Shown: piece after piece, positions 23,385 to 34,060 of the stretch
Layout: every line of letters starts with the position of its first letter
How positions within the stretch are numbered: the stretch's first letter is position 1
Source of the DNA: Trifolium pratense
Taxonomy: Eukaryota > Streptophyta > Magnoliopsida > Fabales > Fabaceae
NCBI RefSeq assembly: GCF_020283565.1
Contig: NC_060059.1
Span: forward strand, 49,930,572-49,994,571
Reading direction: 5' to 3'
DNA length: 64,000 nt
Notes under the pieces: model-generated
The model's database searches: none
Told to the model about the DNA's origin: nothing
Seen by the model: the letters and a program-made list of their open reading frames with translations, nothing else
Made by a program: the position numbers and the translations under genes

Positions 23385-24270
23385 CAAATGGCGAAAGACC
23401 ACTGCATGTTGCACGGCTTAAGTAGAGGTTCTATCAACAATTTTTTTGCTATAGACAATGTTTTCTTCCGACTAAAATCCACATTTTTTGTGTCAACGTC
23501 AAGCGTTATTGAATTTGTTTGAATTTGTGCACAAGTGGTTGTCGGCATCAAAATATCTTCACCTAAAATAACTGCACTGATCTCATGACAAACATTACAA
23601 ACACCACATTCACAAGCAATAATTTCAAAAGATTTATCTACTTCAAGAGAAGTATATAATTCATCCAAATCAAAATTTTGTGGTGTAATATTCTCTTTCA
23701 TGCATTCACTTGAGTTTGTGTTATTTATTTTATGTTCATCAGATGAAACAAACAATGTTTTAATGGGCTCACCTGAAGATTCATCAAGATTTGCATCACA
23801 TTGTATTACCTCCATTGGTGCAACAAATTGTACATCATCATTAAACATCTTGTTCGCTTGAATTTGATGGGCGGTGGAGACTAATTGCTGAACTTGGATT
23901 GCTATATCTTGAAGAGAAGATTGGACATGTTGAAATTGCAAATTACTTTCAGCCATCTGCTTGATATAATCTTCCCAATAGGATCGTGTTTCAGATCCCA
24001 ACGATTCATTTGTTGAAACTGTTGATGTGGCCAAATAGGTTGTTCTTCAAGATATGAATTATGTTCGCAATATTGTTCTTGAAAATTACCTACAAATTGA
24101 GTCTCACCACAAAAATTAGTATACAACATAGGACATGCATCATTACGATGAAAATTTGAAGAGCAAATAGTACAAATCGCAAGTGGGATATGGTTTTGAA
24201 TGCATGCTTGTTGTTCGCTTGCTTCCATCAAATTAATAAGGTAAGCCAATTCCTCCAATGAGCTACCCAT
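23385..24270 (-). pseudogene. Gag remnant of the old Athila-like element
   Basis: Two overlapping frames read from 24270 and end at the gypsy insertion. The first holds a CCHC zinc knuckle (CTICSSNFHRNDAC) and the second, after a frameshift near 24000, an Athila-gag-like helical segment (MAESNLQFQ...IQVQQL). The frame then enters an unrecognised acidic, Cys-containing stretch (ACECGVCNVCHE) and is broken at 23385. The zinc knuckle and its position next to the primer site support gag; the one frameshift and two later insertions show decay. Confidence 0.65.
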
Positions 24271-24711
24271 GTTTATAATTTTTTTTTTATTTAGGTTTTT
24301 TTCTTTTTGTTAAAAAAAATGAAGAGAAAAATTAAAAACCGTGTCAAATAAAATCTAAAAAAAATAAAATACCACCTAAAATCTCTAAAAAACAAACAAA
24401 TCTAAATATAATTTTTTCGGATTTTTTTAAATAAATGGAAAATTAAAAAAATATATATATAAAGCGGTCTAAACGAAGGAATTCTGGATTTTCAGCCTGA
24501 AATTTCGTATCTATGATACGAAAGTATTATTTTCTCGATTTGTTTCTGATTTTGTGACCAAATTTCGGGCCAATCTGAACAGTTGACCGAAAACAGAATT
24601 TTTTTCAGCTTCAATTCAAAATTCAACGTCAGAACATGTAACACACCAAAAACGCAAAACAAATGTTAGTGATGTTAGTTGATTCTTAATTTTACTAATT
24701 CTAATCAGAGA

Positions 24712-24731
24712 TCCTGGGCAACAGCGCCAAT
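24712..24731 (-). other. Primer-binding site of the old Athila-like element (mutated)
   Basis: The minus strand reads TTGGCGCTGTTGCCCAGG next to the LTR: the Asp-tRNA site with a few substitutions relative to 17772-17788, in keeping with greater age. Confidence 0.75.
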
Positions 24732-24732
24732 T

Positions 24733-25928
24733 TGATTGTTGTCGTGCGCGGTCAAAAATAAGTATTATAATTATAAAACGTAGTAATAAGGTAGTTAAAC
24801 CTTGGTCGTCTCACAAGGACCTCTGATATGATAATTAGTAAAAATAAGAATGATGAATAACACAATTAAATATGGGGTTTTGGGTTTGTTTAGATCGAAA
24901 GAGTATAAGAAATTCAATTGATAAAAAGACGATCAATCCATTGGTTTTAGGAAAACTTCGTTTATGATTCTATCCTCGGTTCACATAAAATATTGTTTAT
25001 ATATTCATGTCTTGGTTGGTTTATAAGACCGATTATACAAGCGATAAACAGTTTTATATGAATTCATTCGATTAAGCAAAGAATGTGTTCAACTAACCAT
25101 GGGTAGTGAACAAGCGTCACTTAGTAACCATGGGTAGTGAACAATCGTCACTTAGAACACGGTTTGTATCATGACAGAATTCGACCAACCCTTTTTTGCT
25201 AAGCGCGAAAAAACCTATATCAAATCCTATTCGAACTAATCATACAAGCGATGAATCAATCTGAAAAGTCTCACAATATATAACTCGAAACAGAGATTAA
25301 GCATCACTATATTTGAGTTTCATAAATAAATAAAGAGCATGAATTGATAGAGAAGACAATAAATAACTAAACTGAATTACTATTAAGAATTGAACCACAA
25401 GAAGTCATGAACGATGTTCCCGTATACCAATGGATCAACCTAGGGTTGCTAGTTTTCCATGAAAATGTAGCAGCCTCTATTTTTGCGTGAATAAGAATTC
25501 ATGAAACCCTAGCTGTGTTTTTGCTTAAGTACTCAGAGAAAATTGGGCTTAAAAAGCTACGGGTCGAAAAACATAAGTTTGACCCGAAATTACATTATTT
25601 TCATAAAGTCTGGAACATAAACGTAAATTATTTGACTGCTTTGCGCTCCGAACTGGGTTCTGGCCTTAACATGAAAGTTGTAGCTATTTCTCTTATCTTT
25701 CCAACGTATATTTGCACACCTCAATCCGATACTCGTAGCTTAAGTTATCACCTACGGACTGAGAAGAATCAATATGCAATTAAATCCGAAAATTAATCAA
25801 AGAAATACATTAGAGCTCAATTATGACCCAAAGTTTAGAAACATGGTAAAAAGTTAATATTAGGCTAGAAAAGATTCCAATATGTCAAAGTACAAAGCCA
25901 TAAAATATGTGCCAAAATGCACTGATCA
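24733..25928 (-). repeat. 5' LTR of the old Athila-like element
   Basis: 1196 bp, from TGATTGTTGTCGTGCGCG to ATGCACTGATCA. It resembles 17792-18960 along its length but with many differences (for example GCGATTAGCAAAG-type words kept, others changed). A small internal duplication of ACCATGGGTAGTGAACAA..CGTCACTTAG lies near 25097-25156. Confidence 0.82.
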
Positions 25929-25936
25929 TGGGGGAT

Positions 25937-26700
25937 TGTCGGAACAAGTTAACAACTTGTATGATGAACTTGATATTGAAATAAACACAAGTGAAAGAGC
26001 TAGAGTGTGTGAATTTGAAAAAGTTCACATTGAGTCCCACATTGGTTATGACACACACTTTAGTAGTGTTTATATACTAGAAGGTCACTACTTGGGGTAT
26101 GCCCAATGGGTACCCAGTTTTGTAAACGGGACACACCACGCTAAATATCACACGCGCGCCGCCATCCGTCGGGTCGGGCTTGGGCTTGGTGATATATTAT
26201 TTTTTAATACCCAGAAAGAAAAAATTAATTATTTTTCGTGTGCTAATGTGACCGTTTCAAAATTAATTCGCACATGTTTTATGTGCTTCGACCAAGTCTT
26301 TGTTGGCTCCCACTTTTTCCTCCTTTTGATATTCCGATTTCACAACCCGAAATCTTCATTCTTCTCTCTCGCTTCTTCCTTCTTACTTAAAAATTTATTT
26401 TTCGTTGTTTCAAAGAAAGTGGTTGTTGCCACTTCGAATTGATAATTCGATTATCAATATTAGACTGGTTGTTGTACGACCATGGAAGGTGTTTTTCTGC
26501 CCGTTTTCTACAGTGCAGTAGAGAACGGTATTTTCAGTGAACTGACTGTTTTATCCTGGGGACTTCACGGTTGCTAGTCTACCTTGCACAATTTCGGTAG
26601 TGCCGTGAAACGTCTTAAAGAAAGCATATCGAACCGCGACTCGGCCAGTAATTTCTTTGTTGCTATTTTTAATCGATTTTCAAAACCGAAAACTAACACA
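25937..26700 (+). repeat. Possible copia solo LTR or LTR fragment
   Basis: Begins TGTCGGAACAAG, contains TTGAGTCCCACATTGG, a GC-rich part with GGGTCGGGCTTGGGCTTGG, CTGGGGACTTCACGG, and ends near CCGAAAACTAACA. These words resemble one class of plant copia LTRs (recalled, not searched). No matching target duplication was found, so the limits and class are uncertain. Confidence 0.4.
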
Positions 26701-26853
26701 TACTTATTGTCATCTCTATATGGTAACTAAATTTTAAAGTGAAGAATATTTTGAAACCAAAGAGACTAATTAACAAAAAACTTTGACCAAAAGTACTTAC
26801 CAAACATTTGTTTTCATAACTAGAAGTAGAAATTATTATTTTACGACCGTCCT

Positions 26854-26922
26854 TAAATTATTTTTCAGCAAACATATCATTCTCGGTAACTTAATATAAT
26901 CGATAAGTCTCTATTGGCAATT
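26854..26922 (-). pseudogene. Duplicated 3' end of the CYP79 gene
   Basis: About 67 bp almost identical to 27594-27662, the last codons and start of the 3' UTR of the P450. One C/T difference is visible inside (ATCGATAAG versus ATTGATAAG). Flanks do not match. Confidence 0.85.
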
Positions 26923-27106
26923 TTTTTTCTTTCATTTATACCCTCGAAGTTATAATAATACATAAAATCTTATTTATTTAAATTATTTAGCATAATCTCA
27001 AAAATAACTTAATTCAATCGAGCCCTAAATAATGCATAAGCCCTAAATAAATAATGTATAATGGTCAAATGAACATTAATATTTTATTGATATTGTTTTT
27101 TTTTAA

Positions 27107-27267
27107 TTAATTGATATGCACTGACGGTGTAAAATAATTTTACACAATCAACCAATACCAACCATGTTTTCCGCCACATCACCCCACTTTCTTGACATGA
27201 CAAAATGATGGTTGTTTATTGGACGATCGTGTAAAACTATTTTACACTGTCAGTGCATATCAATTAA
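27107..27267. mobile_element. Palindromic MITE (161 bp)
   Basis: Ends TTAATTGATATGCACTGAC and its complement GTCAGTGCATATCAATTAA, with further inner pairing through GTGTAAAAT. It forms an almost complete hairpin. The AT-rich flank hides the target duplication, so the superfamily is not assigned. Confidence 0.8.
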
Positions 27268-27632
27268 ACTCTTTTTTTTGCTCAGCAAAGACTTCACCCT
27301 CATTCCTTTGCCTATATCTCATAAATAAATATTAAAAAATTTCCAAATTGTGGAGATGCGGGGAAACGACTTATAATTTGACACAAATATGTTTTGATAG
27401 AATGGAACATAATTTATTAATTTGAGACAAAGATAGTACTCTTTTGTCTAAATGCATCCAGGCTGGTGCAAAATAACATAATGGGAAACACATCAGGGAA
27501 GATAAAATCCTACAACATGCAACATCATCAGAAGAGAGCAAAATAAAGGACAACTACGTACATAAACGAGGAAATGAGTACCGTAGTATCCTACTTAAAT
27601 TATTTTTCAGCAAACATATCATTCTCGGTAAC

Positions 27633-29343
27633 TTAATATAATTGATAAGTCTCTATTGGTAATCTTGGCTTTGCCACTGCCACAAGTGGCTTAGCTTTTG
27701 TGGTACCTCCATGAGATTCAGAGAGATCAATGCTAGAACAGTTGGGTGGTGCACTCCAAGTGAATCCATGGAGCAACCTTGCAAATAACATAATAGTCAT
27801 TGAAGATCCAAGCATGATGCCTGAACACCCACGCCTTCCGGTACCAAATGTTACCAATTCCAAACTCGGATCTGTCAAACTCACATTATACCCATCTATC
27901 TTAAGATGCCGTTCTGGCTTGAACTTCAGTGGTTCTTTCCATACTTTAGGATTTAGGCCAAGTCCTTGTCTCCTTAAATAGACATGGCTACCTTTTGGGA
28001 TAAAGTAATTAGCAACAACTGTGTCTTTCATCGCGACGTGGGGAAGGTTGAAATCACAAATTGGATGGCGGCGAAAAGCTTCTCTTGCACAAGCTTTCAC
28101 ATAGTTGAGTTTGGGAAAATCATATTCTTGCACCAGCCTTTCTTTTCCAACAACACTGTCTAATTCTTCGGTAGCCTTTTTAAGTAGCTCAGGCTGATTA
28201 ATCATTTCAGCAAGTCCCCATTCAAGTGCATTTGATGGATTATCAACAGCTGCAAGTGTCAATTCCTGTAAAATTTAACTCCACAATCATTTTCAAGACA
28301 ATAATGCAAATATCAAAATAACTTAATCTGACGATCAGGACAAATTTTTGTAAACACTTATTTAAAATACTTTGTCATACTCATACCAAAACATTAGACT
28401 TAATCTCCTGCTCTGTCAAAAGGTCGTTGTTGTGAGCATCTTTTAGTGAAATGAGAACATCAAGCAAATCTTCTTTATGCGTCTTTTTCCCATTCTTCCA
28501 TTGCCGAATTCTATCCTCAATTATAGGGTCATGATATTTCTTCATGATCTTACAAGCCTTCTTAATATTCTTCTCATGACCATCCAAGTCTAGACCCCTC
28601 AGACATGGCATGAAATCAGAAACAGAGAAAGCAAAAAGGTATTGCAAAACAGTAAAAACCGCTTCAACATATTCTACTTCCTTAAAGCTCGGTCCAAAAT
28701 CTTCGCTACCATTTCCAAAATACCTGGTATTCAAAAGCAACCTCCTAATAACATTCCCTGTATAATGTTTTGCAGTAACACTCACATTCACAATTCCATC
28801 ACCACCAATTTTCGTACATTGGTTGTAGACATACCGTACAATGTTATCGGCCTCTTCCACCCTTTTATCATGAAGCCATTGGTGTCTAAGAGGGGAAACT
28901 AATTCATTGCTAATTAATTTCTTAATTTTCTTCCATTGTTCTCCAAAGGGAGTGAGTGCAGTGGTCAGATATCCAGTAGTAACATATTCATTGGACCAAC
29001 TACTCGGTCTTGAAGCAAAAATTGCATCTTGTTTTATACATATTTCACGTGCAATTTCAGGATCAGTCACTGTAATGACATGAACATTACCTAAACGGAT
29101 GCACGCAATTTGCGTGTTCATGTCATTCATCATTTTTTGTATCCATCTAAATGTTGGCCTATTTGCAAGCATTTCAGGGAGGTTGCCTACTATAGGCCAA
29201 GGTGTGGGACCAGGAGGGAGTTTGGGTTTTTCAGATTTTTGGTTGCAACTTTGATGTTTGATGAGGAGTGTAGAAACAAGAAAAACGAGTATGAGACACC
29301 AAAATGATGGCAACAATTGGTCTGAAACAATAAAAGATTCCAT
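27633..29343 (-). CDS. CYP79: Cytochrome P450, CYP79 family (amino-acid N-monooxygenase)
   Basis: Two exons: 28387-29343 and 27633-28265, intron 28266-28386 (GT..AG, phase 0), 529 residues, the usual CYP79 length. The ATG at 29343 gives MESFIVSDQ; no ATG lies in frame just upstream. Seen: N-terminal membrane anchor, hinge KLPPGP, I-helix [10 protein letters not shown] (CYP79s lack the usual AGxDT), K-helix EAFR, PERH, and heme loop [12 protein letters not shown] and DNPSNA are CYP79 marks; most CYP79s have FSTGRRGC, so the Gly is slightly unusual. Family knowledge: CYP79s convert amino acids to aldoximes at the ER, feeding cyanogenic glucosides, volatiles or defence compounds; the D subfamily of legumes uses Val/Ile. 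Substrate cannot be read from sequence. No UGT or second P450 of a biosynthetic cluster lies in the window. Confidence 0.9.
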
Positions 29344-29400
29344 GAGACTCAGCAATTTTGTTAAAGCTACTAGGTTTTATTTGCTTTTTTGTTGGATATA

Positions 29401-29526
29401 ATTCAGTGCATTCTTTGTTTTATATATATACTAGATATTTAATGACTGTTTTTAAAATACTATGATTTATCAATTCAGTGCATTCTTTGTTGGATATGAT
29501 GAATCAATTCAGTGCATTCTTTGTTT
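29401..29526 (-). promoter_or_regulatory. CYP79 promoter region with triplicated motif and TATA box
   Basis: A TATATATATAAAA box on the minus strand (about 29417-29430) lies some 75-85 bp upstream of the ATG. The sequence ATTCAGTGCATTCTTTGTT occurs three times (29401-29419, 29473-29491, 29507-29525), with TTTGTTGGATAT also shared. The repeats may be regulatory or simply slippage products. Confidence 0.6.
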
Positions 29527-29706
29527 TAAAATAAATAATAAATGCTTTTAATTATTTTGACCAAATGACAATATTAGTCAAAAAACTCAATTAATTTTTT
29601 TCTATTGAATTTACTTATGATTAAATTAAAATATTAAATATTTAATTGTGAACAAATTATTTTGACTAACTCAAAAGATAATCTTTAATTTCTAAATTAG
29701 ATAAAG

Positions 29707-29880
29707 AGGGATTCGTTGACTCCAGGAGTAAGTCTCAATTGACTTACTCCGGTTAATAACTCGATATTGGCATTATATTTCTTCAATCCAACTGTTGAAT
29801 TCAAAGATATATAATGCTAATATCGAGTTATTAAGCGTAGTAAGTCAATAGAGACTTACTCATGGAGTCAACGGATTCCT
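29707..29880. mobile_element. Palindromic MITE (about 174 bp)
   Basis: Inverted arms: AGGGATTCGTTGACTCC and, at the other end, GGAGTCAACGGATTCCT, with pairing continuing through AGTAAGTCTC and TAATAACTCGATATT. Followed by a TG microsatellite (29886-29901). Confidence 0.8.
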
Positions 29881-29901
29881 CCTCTATGTGTGTGTGTGTG
29901 T

Positions 29902-31240
29902 AATTAGGGAGAAACTATACAATGTGGAGAGGGGGGAACCTTACCTAGATAAAAAGCAAAAGAAAGACATGAGGGAAGATTTCTCACAAAAGAAAATCTC
30001 TGTGATGTACCCAAGAGAAGTCGACAGGGCCGCGCTGTACATTTAGAGGCCCCAGGCGAATTGGATAAAGAGGCCCTTTAAAAGTAAAAGAAATGTAGTT
30101 AAATTAATATGTTTTTAGTATTAAAAAAAAAAGCAATTTTAAAAAAGAGTAATCTTTTTAAATTAATATATTTTTGAAATAGTTTGTGTAATCAAATTTA
30201 ATGAGGTAAACATGAATTTAGATTACAAACATAAAAAGCAACCTCTAAGCATGAATTTAGTTCAAGGATGAGCTTGGGGTTTTAAGCATCATCATGCACC
30301 AATTTTATTCTAATCCATAACTAAGAATTATCATGCATATGCTATGTTCATGAAAACTATCATCCTAATGAACATTAGGACTTAGGAGTATATTGGGACC
30401 CTATTACTACAATTTTCATGGTTTCTAAATTTATGCATAACAATTTATTCTAAAATTGACTGGAACTAGAAAGGTAGGCTAGAAGCTAAAGGAACCCACC
30501 TTTGAAATTGAAGATTTCCTTTAAACATATAGGATCCTGTTCAAGCTCAAACCCCCAATGTTGCTCTTGAACTCCTTCTTCTGCTGCAACACGTCTATTT
30601 CTCAGTTCATGCCCTTAAATTTGCACAGGACAACATGCATGCAAAGATTACACAGGGGTTTAGAGTCAAAAGTCAGAATTTGGTTTTATGGTAAGGGAGA
30701 GAGATAGAGAGAGATCGTGACAGAGAGATAGAGAGTGATAATGATGACCCTCTTACCTTGTTTCTTGAAGTCTAATGAATCAATTCCTTGATTTGCATGT
30801 GAAAAATGGGGTTGGATTGAGAAGGTGAAATTTGATGAGTTTGAGAGAGTGGTGGTGGTGGTGAGGGTACACGACAGAGAGAGAAGAGGGAAGTTGGAAT
30901 GGTTTTTTTTTTTTTACTGGAGTTATAATATTTATTATTTAAAAGTTCAATTTTAAATTTGTAATAAAAATTATAAAATAAATGTATTTAACAACAATTA
31001 ATATAATGTGACCATAAAAATTTATATTTTCTTGAGAAATCATATAACGAATCCTTTCTGTTAAAATAAATATTTTCTACATAAATTTAGACTACAATTA
31101 TATAACTTGTAAATCCGTCAAAAAAATAAAAATTACACGACTTATAAAATAAATGAGACACCAATTTCATAATTTGAATATGACACTCAAAATTTTAGGG
31201 ACAACTCTGATAAGAGAATATAGTTACAATTTCACATTTC
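29902..31240. other. Intergenic, no confident gene
   Basis: Holds AGGCCCCAGGCGAATTGG (about 30048-30065) and AGAGAG-rich runs near 30695-30740. A 42-codon open stretch on the minus strand at about 30495-30620 (GHELRNRRVAAEEG...) ends at a plausible splice donor (AAAG/GTGGG) and could be an orphan exon; I do not recognise it. Confidence 0.35.
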
Positions 31241-31251
31241 TAATCTAAGAA

Positions 31252-31385
31252 ATGTTAAGAAGTCTCACATTGGTTGCAAGATGACTTGAATATGTGTTTA
31301 TAAACTAGGCAATCCACATGTGTTTATAAACTAGAGGCAATTTACCTTACAAGCCGATTTTGTAGAGTTGAGTTAGGCTAACTCT
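31252..31385 (+). repeat. Diverged TRIM LTR fragment
   Basis: TGTTAAGAAGTCTCACATTGG followed by TGTTTATAAACTAGAGGCAAT and TTACAAGCCGATTTTG: a diverged relative of the TRIM LTRs at 62488-63100 in the opposite orientation. It contains an internal duplication of TGTGTTTATAAACTAG. Confidence 0.7.
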
Positions 31386-32365
31386 AAATTTTAAGAAGAA
31401 AACTATAAACACGCGTTCAAATATCAATCAAACTATTTTTGTTTCTGGTTTAAGACTCATAGTCTAATACTCTTTGTCTCTAAATATATGAACCATCTCT
31501 ATAAAAAAAAATTGGCCAAGAATTATTCTCATCAGAAATTAAATTTGGGTTCTCCCCAAACGATTCGTAATAGGGGAGCTCGTTAGAGAAATAAATTTGT
31601 GTTATTTTTTTCATTTTTTAATGGAAATTGATGATATTAGTGAGAAATATATTTGGAAAAGTGCAACAAATACATCTAAAAATTTGTAGAGAAGTTTATA
31701 TTAAATAAAAAATAAAAAAATTGTTGTAAAAGATCGTATAATTAGGAATAGAGAGTGCACATTTTCTAAATAAAATGATTTTTTCAATAGATGCCCATCA
31801 CAACAAAATTTATAAAAAAATTCAAGAAAAATCAAAATGGAAGAATTCTCACATTAATGAATTTTAAATTTCGTCCATGTAATTTGAGGAAATTTTGGTT
31901 TTCGTCCAAGTAATTTATGCGAATATTGGTTTTCATCCCTGTAATTTTTCAAGTCAGCACCATCTGAACATGTAGCAGTGGTCCAATCAATAGATTCTAG
32001 CCATGTCAACGTTTTTGTGTGACATGACCATATTAGGGACTAAAATGAAACTAATTTGAAATTAAATGGGCAAATTGAAAGTTTTTTTTTTTAGGAACTA
32101 AAACTCAAATTCACTAACATTGCAGGGACCAAAAGAACATTACAGTGGCCTTCTTTTTTTTTTTTTTTGTAATTTATACGATGCATACATTTATACTTAC
32201 AAGTTAATATGTGCCTGTAATTTATATGTACGTGAGCATATATTGGTGCTTATATTCATATATTAATAGAGAACTCTATTTATTTATTTTTAAAACGGGG
32301 TCTTTTTATTGTAATTTATATGGGGGCATTTTTTTATAATTTATATTTTTCTTAGTCATTTACAG
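31386..32365. other. Intergenic with a dispersed AT-rich repeat
   Basis: 31860-32150 has the style of a common plant dispersed repeat: TTTCGTCC and AATTTTGGTTTTCG words at the left and AGGGACTAAAA, GCAGGGACCAAAAGAAC at the right. Boundaries are not clear. No gene seen. Confidence 0.4.
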
Positions 32366-32368
32366 GGG

Positions 32369-32425
<57 letters not shown>
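32366..32425. repeat. (TA)n microsatellite
   Basis: Near-perfect alternating TA for about 60 bp. A second tract of the same kind lies at about 33430-33486. Confidence 0.95.
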
Positions 32426-32427
<2 letters not shown>

Positions 32428-32748
32428 ATGAAAAATATATATAATTTTTATTTTGACAAATATAGTGAACCTTCAAACATATACAATTGTGACTTCTTTA
32501 CACATTTTTCTTATACAATTGTGAAATTTCTACCTCCAATTTTTTTTTTAAATTGTCTAGACCATTTTTCAAAATTGTGTAGACCGATTATTCATTCAAT
32601 CGGTGAAACCGGTCTGATTTTTAAAATATTAAATATTACTATTAACTTTTGTGTGTATTTTTAATTTATTTTAAATTTATGCTAAATTATTTCTCAAAAA
32701 AATAAATGTATACTAACTTTATGTAAATTGACCTTACTTTTTCACAAA

Positions 32749-33161
32749 GGGGGCGTTTGTTTCATGGATTATAAATTTATTCCCAGGAATGTGACTTTGG
32801 GAATCTTTAATTCCTATGTTTGTTTCAAGTTTTAAAAAATTATGCCTAGGAACTTTTTATTCCTTGGAATATAAATTACACATGACTTTCTCACTTTTTA
32901 TTCCCATGTTAAATGGTGGGAATCTTACATTCCATGGGAATAAGAGGTAACCACTCATAACTCCCCACTCTCCCATTATTTTTAACTCATTTATTTTTTT
33001 ATTTTAATATTTTAAAATATTAATTGAATTTATTTTAAAAATATTCCAAGGAACTTTATTTATTTACCAAACATATTGATAGGAATAATATTCCCAGCAA
33101 TAATATTCCAAGAAATAATAATCCTAAGATTATAATTTTAATCCCCGAAACAAACACACCC
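32749..33161. mobile_element. MITE with GGGGCGTTTGTTTCA ends (413 bp)
   Basis: Left end GGGGCGTTTGTTTCA and right end GAAACAAACACACCC are inverted repeats; the interior is rich in ATTCC/GGAAT words. The same family recurs at 47268-48353. The target duplication is unclear. Confidence 0.7.
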
Positions 33162-33427
33162 AAAATTTTTATTTAAATTTCATAGTTATTTTATTTTCGG
33201 TGTTTGGCACAGGCTTGGGCACTAATTGTATTAAATAAATAATTTTCGTAAGGCAATAAATTCTAAGTTTTTACCTAATTTATTTCAACAAAATATTCTT
33301 GATTGGAATTGATAGGAACTAAATATTTCACCGAAAAATATGAGACACAGGATGAAAAGATGTATCAGAAAAGAAGCACACATGGTTTTTTTTTTTTTTT
33401 TTAATAAAATAAATATTTTTTTGGGAG

Positions 33428-33429
<2 letters not shown>

Positions 33430-33486
<57 letters not shown>
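33430..33486. repeat. (AT)n microsatellite
   Basis: Alternating AT for about 57 bp; the isoleucine/tyrosine-rich open frame over it is an artefact. Confidence 0.95.
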
Positions 33487-33495
<9 letters not shown>

Positions 33496-33539
33496 AGATA
33501 GTTATACATGAACAAAAGGCAAACGGGCAGCAAGCTGCA

Positions 33540-34060
33540 TCGCTATACTTTTATGTATAGCAAAACCTAATTTTGAAAAACTACATTCATAGACCTAGGC
33601 GACACAACATTACTATGCAGGACTCTTTGAACTCTTTTAAAAAATTTTACAGCTTCTGGTGATAGAAAGCCAAAAGTGTGAAATGCAAACGGTATAAAAA
33701 CGTGTTGATTGTCAGAGCACTTTTTTCATGTTTGAGGCACGCCTAAAAATATAAAAAAGTACATCTCTAACGAGGTCATGTCTGTATTTTAAGTCTAGAG
33801 GCTCCCTACAATGAGTTGTATATGCTCCCCAAAAGTATCAAGGCACGCCTTACGACAAATAGGGCAAACATCATCCTTATGAAATAACGGAATCATGAGG
33901 CGGTACCTAGAGATAGTATAATACTCTAATGGGGACATGTGTTGGCCTAATCCATCAATGGAGATAGCCAGGAGAAAATCTTGAGCATGTGCTGCCTTCA
34001 AGCATCCAAAAACAGCTTTTTGACTAGTGCTATGTGAAAATCAATTTTCATGTCTTGAAC
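33540..34060 (-). pseudogene. Non-LTR retroelement-like (reverse transcriptase C-terminal type) remnant
   Basis: The minus strand reads AHAQDFLLAISIDGLGQHMS, then CPICRKACLDTFGEH, and further down (about 33580-33710) FAFHTFGFLSPEAV and RVQRVLHSN, with stops and frame breaks. I recall these phrases from legume proteins annotated as reverse-transcriptase-like; the exact class is not certain. It is decayed and has no start. Confidence 0.5.

Larger units (their letters stand above)
26701..27592. other. Intergenic, AT-rich, no gene seen
   Basis: Holds a copy of the P450 3' end (26854-26922) and a palindromic MITE (27107-27267); otherwise nothing recognised. 27268-27592 is presumably downstream flank and 3' untranslated sequence of the P450. 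Confidence 0.6.

Noticed and set aside
25882..26442. 186-codon plus-strand frame
   Set aside because: Starts within the old Athila-like LTR and crosses into another LTR-like repeat; no domain, and the two parts have different origins.
33285..33533. 82-codon Ile/Tyr-rich frame
   Set aside because: Produced by the AT microsatellite at 33430-33486.
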